Source: Aporrectodea caliginosa
Taxonomy: Eukaryota > Annelida > Clitellata > Crassiclitellata > Lumbricidae
DNA: 64,000 bases
Reading direction: 5' to 3'
Assembly: GCA_020284085.1 (NCBI GenBank)
Contig: JACEVL010000130.1
Coordinates: 2,423,408 to 2,487,407, forward strand
Every line of letters begins with the position of its first letter. Position 1 is the stretch's first letter. Shown here in pieces: positions 60,401 through 64,000 of the stretch. The translations under genes were made by a program, and so were the position numbers. Below the pieces are notes generated by a model. That model was not told the DNA's origin and did not search any database. It saw only the letters and a program-made list of their open reading frames with translations.

Positions 60401-62724
60401 TCATCACTTTCGTTTTCCTCTTCACTTGAACTTTCAGTTTCACTTTCATCTTCGACTTCTACCACTTTCTTTCGCTGACTCTGCAATCTCGTCGTTACAT
60501 TCGCTTGCACATCTCCTTGTATCATTTTCACTTGTGGCACGGCTTTAAGTTCTGCAATGATTTCTGGATGCAACAAGAATCTTTCTGTGCTTCCCATTTT
60601 TGCAATACTAGCACACATCAATGTCACATACGGTGTAAGTGAACATTTGACTTTATGCGGAATTACCTCTTCTTCCACATCGTTACAACACAGCCTTACA
60701 TCAACTTTCACCAACTTTGCAGGAATGGCATCTCCTGCCACGCATTGTAAGTTCACTTTTCCAATCTGCTCCACCTGCATGCCTTCCAGTAATTCTTCAC
60801 TAATCACCGGAACCTCTGCTCCAGAATCAATCAGTGCTTTTACTTTTATTGGTTCTTTTCCTGCTGTTCCACGAATTTCTACCTCGACGTACTGTAATAA
60901 CACTTTCTTCAATGTTGTACTTTCATCTTTTCCAGCCATTTCTTTCTGCATTCCATTGTGCAATAGAATTTCTTTCTGAATATCAGGTGAAAGGTGACAT
61001 TTCATCACTGACTTTACTTCGGTTTCTTCAGAATAATGAGACCGATGTTCTGTGGCTTGACTTTCAGAATTATCAACCACTTGAATTCGATTCACCCTCG
61101 AATTTTCTTGTTTTCCATAATTTGAGGTTGTAACCGGAACTGGACAGAATTTCATTAAATGCCTGTCTGATCCGCAGTTGTGACAACGTTTCACCACTGC
61201 ACCTCGTTGTTCGATGCTTTCTTTTCTCTTATATGGAGTAAACGATGCATTGCCTTCTCTCGCGACAAACCTTGGTGGTGATTTGTTATATACCGGACGT
61301 TGTCTGGCCATCATCGACTCTCTATTCTCGTGAACAACCGGAGAATTTGGTTTCACTTCTGCACCTCTGAACTGATTTCCTGTTTCTTGATTGCTCTTCC
61401 AATGAAAACCAAAATTTGGAGTGAACTGTTGATTTCTTTTTACATTGGGTACAAAACCAAAACTTGTCTTATTCGGAATTGCCAAACCAATTCGATTATT
61501 AACATGAATGTCTGCTAGGTCTGCCACAACACTAGCTTCGTAACAATCAGTTCCTTCCTTCGACAATACAAACTGTAGTGGACCTGGTGGTAGTGATTCT
61601 TTCAACTTATCCGCCACTAATAAATCAAACAGCTTCTCAAAATTCTTATCCACTTTGCGACTTTTCACATAATAGTTCAACAAGTTCTTCAGCCTTGCTG
61701 TAAACATTGTATATGTTTCTTCAGCTGTCTTCTTCGCATCAATAAACTTCGATCTGTACTCTCTCGGTGTCAACTTGAATTCTTTTAACAAGTGCTGTTT
61801 CACGACCTGATAATCGTCTAAATCATCGAATGACAATCTGTTTAGAACAGTTCTAGCTTTCGGAGTCATCAATGGCAATAGTAACTTCACCCAGAATTGT
61901 TCTTGCACGTTGAAACTACGAAACGCATTCTCAACCGTTTCGAAATATAATGGCACCTCCATCATATCGTTTGGCATTTTAGGTAACACGTGTTTCATGG
62001 CATCACCAATTTTCTTTATTTTCGAAACCATCGTTTCACTTTCTTCCTGTTTCCTTTTCTGTTCTTCTCGTTCTTCTTTCCTTCTTTGTTCTTGTGCTTC
62101 TCTATTTTGCTTCTCCTCTTTGAGTTGTGCTTCTTTTAATGCTATTTTTTGTTGTTCCAACTTTAAACGTTCTTGTCTTTCCGCTTCCGCCTTCTCCATG
62201 CTTTCTTTCTGTAATTTCAGTTCTTCTTGTCTAACCTGTTCTGCTCGCTCCAACTCTGAAATTCGTACTTTTTCCTTTTCTTCTTCACGTAGTCTCTTCT
62301 CTTCAATCTGTTGCTGACGTATCTCTTCGTCACTTTTCCGCGCCCTTTCAAATTCAATCATCTGCTCTAATCTTCTCCTTTCAGCATCTTCTCTATCTTT
62401 TCTCAATTGCTCTAATTGAATTTCAAATTGCTGCCTTTGCAATTCTTCTTTCTCTCTTTGAAGACGTAATTCTTCCAGTCTTACATTCTCTGCTTTCTCT
62501 TCTTTCTCTCTCTGAAGACGTTCTGCCTTCTCTTCCTTTTCTCTTTGAAGACGTTCTGCCTTCTCTTCCTTTTCTCTTTGAAGACGTAATTCTTCCTGTC
62601 TTACATTTTCTGCTTTCTCTTCTTTTCTCTCTGAAGACGTAATTCTTCCTGTCGCATTTCTTTCTCTTCTTGTCTTCGTTTCTCCTCTCTTTCTTTCTCT
62701 TCTTGTCTTGTCATCATCATCCAT
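57493..62724 (-). CDS. Gag-pol polyprotein (PR-IN-RT-RNaseH order)
   Basis: 1743 codons. Residues about 40-230 are a highly charged coiled coil with tandem REKEEKAERLQ units. Gag core follows at about 240-420, then a zinc knuckle C514-x2-C517-x4-H522-x4-C527. Protease: LIDSGAEVPVIS, Asp 633. Integrase: H897, H904, C934, C937 zinc site, then D967, D1027, E1063 (DD35E), and a GPY/F-like module around 1183-1222 with GPC in place of GPY. Reverse transcriptase: about 1335-1510 with D1416 and YVDD 1477-1480. RNase H: D1628, E1668, D1695, D1738. The frame stops just after RNase H. All catalytic residues looked for are present. The first about 35 codons (MDDDDKTRRERK...) are probably not natural: the true N-terminus is in another frame (62601-62975), with the break near 62618-62631. 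Confidence 0.93.
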   Translation of the reverse strand: MDDDDKTRRERKRGETKTRRERNATGRITSSERKEEKAENVRQEELRLQREKEEKAERLQREKEEKAERLQREKEEKAENVRLEELRLQREKEELQRQQFEIQLEQLRKDREDAERRRLEQMIEFERARKSDEEIRQQQIEEKRLREEEKEKVRISELERAEQVRQEELKLQKESMEKAEAERQERLKLEQQKIALKEAQLKEEKQNREAQEQRRKEEREEQKRKQEESETMVSKIKKIGDAMKHVLPKMPNDMMEVPLYFETVENAFRSFNVQEQFWVKLLLPLMTPKARTVLNRLSFDDLDDYQVVKQHLLKEFKLTPREYRSKFIDAKKTAEETYTMFTARLKNLLNYYVKSRKVDKNFEKLFDLLVADKLKESLPPGPLQFVLSKEGTDCYEASVVADLADIHVNNRIGLAIPNKTSFGFVPNVKRNQQFTPNFGFHWKSNQETGNQFRGAEVKPNSPVVHENRESMMARQRPVYNKSPPRFVAREGNASFTPYKRKESIEQRGAVVKRCHNCGSDRHLMKFCPVPVTTSNYGKQENSRVNRIQVVDNSESQATEHRSHYSEETEVKSVMKCHLSPDIQKEILLHNGMQKEMAGKDESTTLKKVLLQYVEVEIRGTAGKEPIKVKALIDSGAEVPVISEELLEGMQVEQIGKVNLQCVAGDAIPAKLVKVDVRLCCNDVEEEVIPHKVKCSLTPYVTLMCASIAKMGSTERFLLHPEIIAELKAVPQVKMIQGDVQANVTTRLQSQRKKVVEVEDESETESSSEEENESDDQQSLMQDGITAEMSEQEMAACKNGNLNETKEDNECDVEIADLFQENEKDEEQQMQIADAKKFEEQQRQDESLKAWWNLAPDKESEFCVVNGLLYKRYRILEQTIYQLVLPKERRMKVMELAHESVFGGHLGEEKTRERIKLSFTWPKMRRDIVKFCKSCEKCQLKARSLVMDRVPITPIPREDVAFRRITVDCVGPIEPASAAGHKYCLCIVDSCTRWPTVFLLKSLTAKAVCDALMELFMNVGVPSVITSDQGTNFTASLTREFLNLMGCSPRFDTPGHPEAAGLVERWNQTFKKMIHHVIVDNPRQWHKVIPFTVWALREVPNATTGIAPYMLVYGKIPRGPLAILKESWTREINLPPHIGIQPEKYLKDMKANMEKALLFAESYSREKQLQYTNQYNKRAKHKEFEPGEKVIVLYPTSTNKLISRWHGPCTVIQRRSKYSYLIDMGDDCRKIIHANKIRKYITRAMSCGLIVEEDEDFGSVVELLTKNDLQDEKNSLNLDPDQINHLTLTQQKQLLEVLNKYSDRFSEKPGLCTLVEHEIELKPEFREKEFMAYRIPLIYRAEVERQIKEMLQANIIKPSSSRMASPLVIVKKKDGSLRLACDYRYINSFTVDCKYPMPIVKDVLHKVGKSNVISIFDCRSAYWTCPVKQTDQWKTAFVTHNGLYEFTRVPFGMINSGRTFVKAINMVLQPINEFAEPYVDDIAVHSDDWKIHLQHLDAYLMQMRLHNITLNLKKCIFGKSEVKFIGHVVGSGTIQMNPDRIESLINLKTPETKKQVKQLLGFFGYYRQFIKDFAQIAKPLSDLTSKHVPDKIDWTDRHQQAFNLLKDAVRSKVVLYVFDVGKPFNLYCDSSDFAVGAVLTQMDDKGIERPVSFISQKLTDTQKRWATVEKEAYAIVWALNKLKEIIIGSKVHIFTDHNPLTYLTESMSKSAKLVRWALALQTFDVEVNYKKGRLNVVADCLSRL

Positions 62725-62975
62725 TGCATCATCATCTCCATAGACATAGGCCCAGGCGGTTTCTCAGTAACCTTTTCCACAGCACCACCGACAGCACCTT
62801 CTTCTTCCTCTGCTTCTTCTTTAAGCCAGACTTCAGCTAACGCTTCTAGCATGTCTTCACGTGACATATCTTTCAGTTTCTCTTCTTCAAAACCAGCCTT
62901 TAACAAGCGCTGCTTTAATCTTTCAGAAGACATCTTCTTCAATTCTGCTTGTTTCTTGACACTTAATTTCTCCAT
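62601..62975 (-). CDS. Gag N-terminus, frame broken
   Basis: It starts at the ATG at 62975 (MEKLSVKKQAELKKMSSERL). The first about 55 residues look like a compact helical module, perhaps SAP-like (ERLKQRLLKAGF...DMSREDMLEAL). An acidic stretch, a Met-rich stretch and the start of the EEK/RQEE coiled coil follow, which continues in the gag-pol frame. At about 62618-62631 the CT-rich repeat is one base shorter than sister repeats (62500-62580), shifting the frame. That may be a mutation of this copy, a sequencing slip in a repeat, or a programmed frameshift. Confidence 0.75.
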   Translation of the reverse strand: MEKLSVKKQAELKKMSSERLKQRLLKAGFEEEKLKDMSREDMLEALAEVWLKEEAEEEEGAVGGAVEKVTEKPPGPMSMEMMMQWMMMTRQEEKEREEKRRQEEKEMRQEELRLQREKKRKQKM

Positions 62976-63144
62976 CTTACTTCTTTACTTCAGTGCTGTC
63001 CTTTCTGGAAAACACGAGTTTTCTTTTGTGTTTGAAGTATCAAGGGATTGTTCTTTGTTTGAAAACAACAAACTTGTATACCTTTGTCGTTGAGGCTTTC
63101 GTTGTCGTATATTTACCAATGATTCAAATGCGTATTCACCAGTC

Positions 63145-63258
63145 GACGTTGTTTCGAATCTCCGACGTTGTTTCGAATCCCAGACGTTGTTTCGAATCCC
63201 AGACGTTGTTTCGAATCCCAGACGTTGTTTCGAATCCCAGACGTTGTTTCGAATCCTA
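63145..63258 (-). repeat. Six 19-bp repeats in the element leader
   Basis: Units start at 63145, 63164, 63183, 63202, 63221 and 63240, consensus GACGTTGTTTCGAATCCCA. On the element's strand each contains GGGATTCGAAAC, resembling the complement of a tRNA T-arm, and the array abuts the primer-binding site. Confidence 0.9.
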
Positions 63259-63273
63259 CCGCTGCTGCCACCA
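63256..63273 (-). promoter_or_regulatory. tRNA primer-binding site
   Basis: The minus strand reads TGGTGGCAGCAGCGGTAG four bases after the 5' LTR end (...GGTGACA-TATT-). It begins with TGG, the complement of a tRNA CCA end, and continues like an acceptor stem. The tRNA species is not determined. Confidence 0.75.
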
Positions 63274-63277
63274 AATA

Positions 63278-63735
63278 TGTCACCAACTCTTTTCTTTCTT
63301 AGTTGTGACCTACCTCAAGAACTTTCCTTATCTCTACATATAAATTGCTCAACGACTTCTAACTGTTTAAGAATTAAATTGACACAGTTCTTTGAATGTT
63401 TCTCCTTTCTTTTAACACAGTTATTTCAAACGTACAATCAAAGTTCTTATCAATACAGCTCAACTGTAACTTCTAACATACAGCTCTCTACTGCATTAAA
63501 ACATCTACTACACTGTATAGTTCAAATTCACTTTCATCAGCAATTTCTAAGTTTGGCGCGCTAACTGCACGTGTAGAGAATCTATCGTCAGCCAAAGTTT
63601 AGGCTACTTTAGGCCAAACGCCGCTAGCCGACAGCGCAACTAAAGCCTAAGACTGAAAACGCTTAACAATCGATACACAATATTATATATATATCAACCA
63701 ACAAAGAACACCTGTGCTCATTATGTATGCAAAAC
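63278..63735 (-). repeat. 5' LTR, outer edge truncated
   Basis: It ends ...GGTGACA before the primer-binding site. Against the 3' LTR, similarity stops at 63735, 11 bp short of the expected TGTGAACTAAT start. It holds a TATATATA tract at about 63683-63694. Confidence 0.8.
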
Positions 63736-63739
63736 CCAT

Positions 63740-63986
63740 ACTCGTTGTGCTCATGCTTCAGGTAGGGCTGTAAGGCAAAGACAAGAGAATCAAAGTAGGA
63801 ATGCTCGCTGTAAGGATTTTGTAGGTCAGAAAGGCCAGTTTAAATCATATAAATCTTATTCTGAATTTCACAGAATCCAATGCAGCTGACCAAGTGGAGT
63901 TAAGAAGCTTGTACAAGAAGGTGCATGCAGCACCTTGTACACCAGATAATTTGAATGAGCTGAAACCTGTAGTTTTCAAGATCTGA
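63740..63986 (+). pseudogene. Possible broken coding fragment
   Basis: Frame 1 (63740-63889) is open for 49 codons (ARCKDFVGQKGQFKSYKSYS near its end). An overlapping frame (63873-63986) gives SNAADQVELRSLYKKVHAAP and continues to a TGA. The acceptor-like TTTCACAG before 63873 would suit an exon, or a frameshift joins the two. No family recognised. Confidence 0.25.
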
Positions 63987-64000
63987 AATCACTTCAAAAA

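Larger units (their letters stand above)
57032..63735 (-). mobile_element. Ty3/gypsy LTR retrotransposon, Gmr1-type (IN before RT)
   Basis: A nearly complete element on the minus strand: 5' LTR (63278-63735), primer-binding site, repeat-bearing leader, gag N-terminus (62601-62975), fused gag-pol frame (57493-62724), polypurine tract, 3' LTR (57032-57377). Domain order is gag, protease, integrase, reverse transcriptase, RNase H, the order reported for the Gmr1 group of Ty3/gypsy elements. The shared parts of the LTRs differ by only about five small changes in 335 bp, so insertion is fairly recent. Both outer edges are missing: the 5' LTR lacks about 11 bp at its outer end and the 3' LTR lacks about 119 bp, ending against an ATT microsatellite. 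No target duplication is visible. Confidence 0.92.

Noticed and set aside
63145..63396. Frames 62993-63564 on the + strand
   Set aside because: They are antisense to the retrotransposon leader and LTR and driven by the 19-bp repeats.
1..64000. CRISPR array, operon, ribosome binding site or prophage
   Set aside because: The sequence is eukaryotic. Tandem repeats found have no spacer structure and genes have spliceosomal introns.

Overview
The window looks like nuclear DNA of an invertebrate animal: AT-rich, intron-rich genes with GT/AG junctions, long introns, many microsatellites and a dense mix of degraded transposons. A marine deuterostome (echinoderm, hemichordate or amphioxus-like) is my best guess. 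The reasons are a Ty3/gypsy element with integrase upstream of reverse transcriptase (the Gmr1-type order, first described from deuterostomes), tRNA-derived SINEs, L2/CR1-like LINE tails, and very frequent TAGGCCTA-like octamers. No species is claimed, and nothing here is bacterial.

Layout. (1) About 2.4-15.6 kb, + strand: exons of a single-pass membrane protein with a CUB-like region, a sushi-like domain, a transmembrane exon and a proline-rich cytoplasmic tail. Its 5' end and part of the CUB domain are unresolved, and its introns hold LINE pieces, hairpins and GAT/GAC microsatellites. (2) 15.6-34 kb: no convincing host gene. This part holds LINE fragments, three SINEs, a TTAA-flanked piggyBac-like non-autonomous element, hAT-like MITEs and an orphan retroelement gag-like ORF (30408-31514, - strand). 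(3) 34.8-39 kb, + strand: a three-exon THAP9/P-element-type transposase gene. It has a complete THAP domain split over three exons and is interrupted by a single in-frame TGA. (4) 40.3-41.4 kb: a TIR element packed with copies of its own terminal motif. (5) 42.97-56.59 kb, + strand: a complete 17-coding-exon model for a TTLL3/TTLL8 tubulin glycylase (about 881 aa, all intron phases consistent). Its introns contain SINE, LINE and MITE insertions, a 320-bp tetranucleotide array beside an acceptor, and a dead copy of one of its own exons. (6) 57.03-63.74 kb, - strand: a nearly complete Gmr1-type LTR retrotransposon with both outer LTR edges lost and one frame break in gag.

Only TTLL3/8 is an intact cellular gene whose job can be named: glycylation of tubulin in cilia and flagella. 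The CUB/sushi receptor is the second likely host gene. The THAP9-like locus is either a recently decayed P-type transposon or a domesticated copy with one lesion. Exon coordinates were placed by eye from splice sites and reading-frame continuity.
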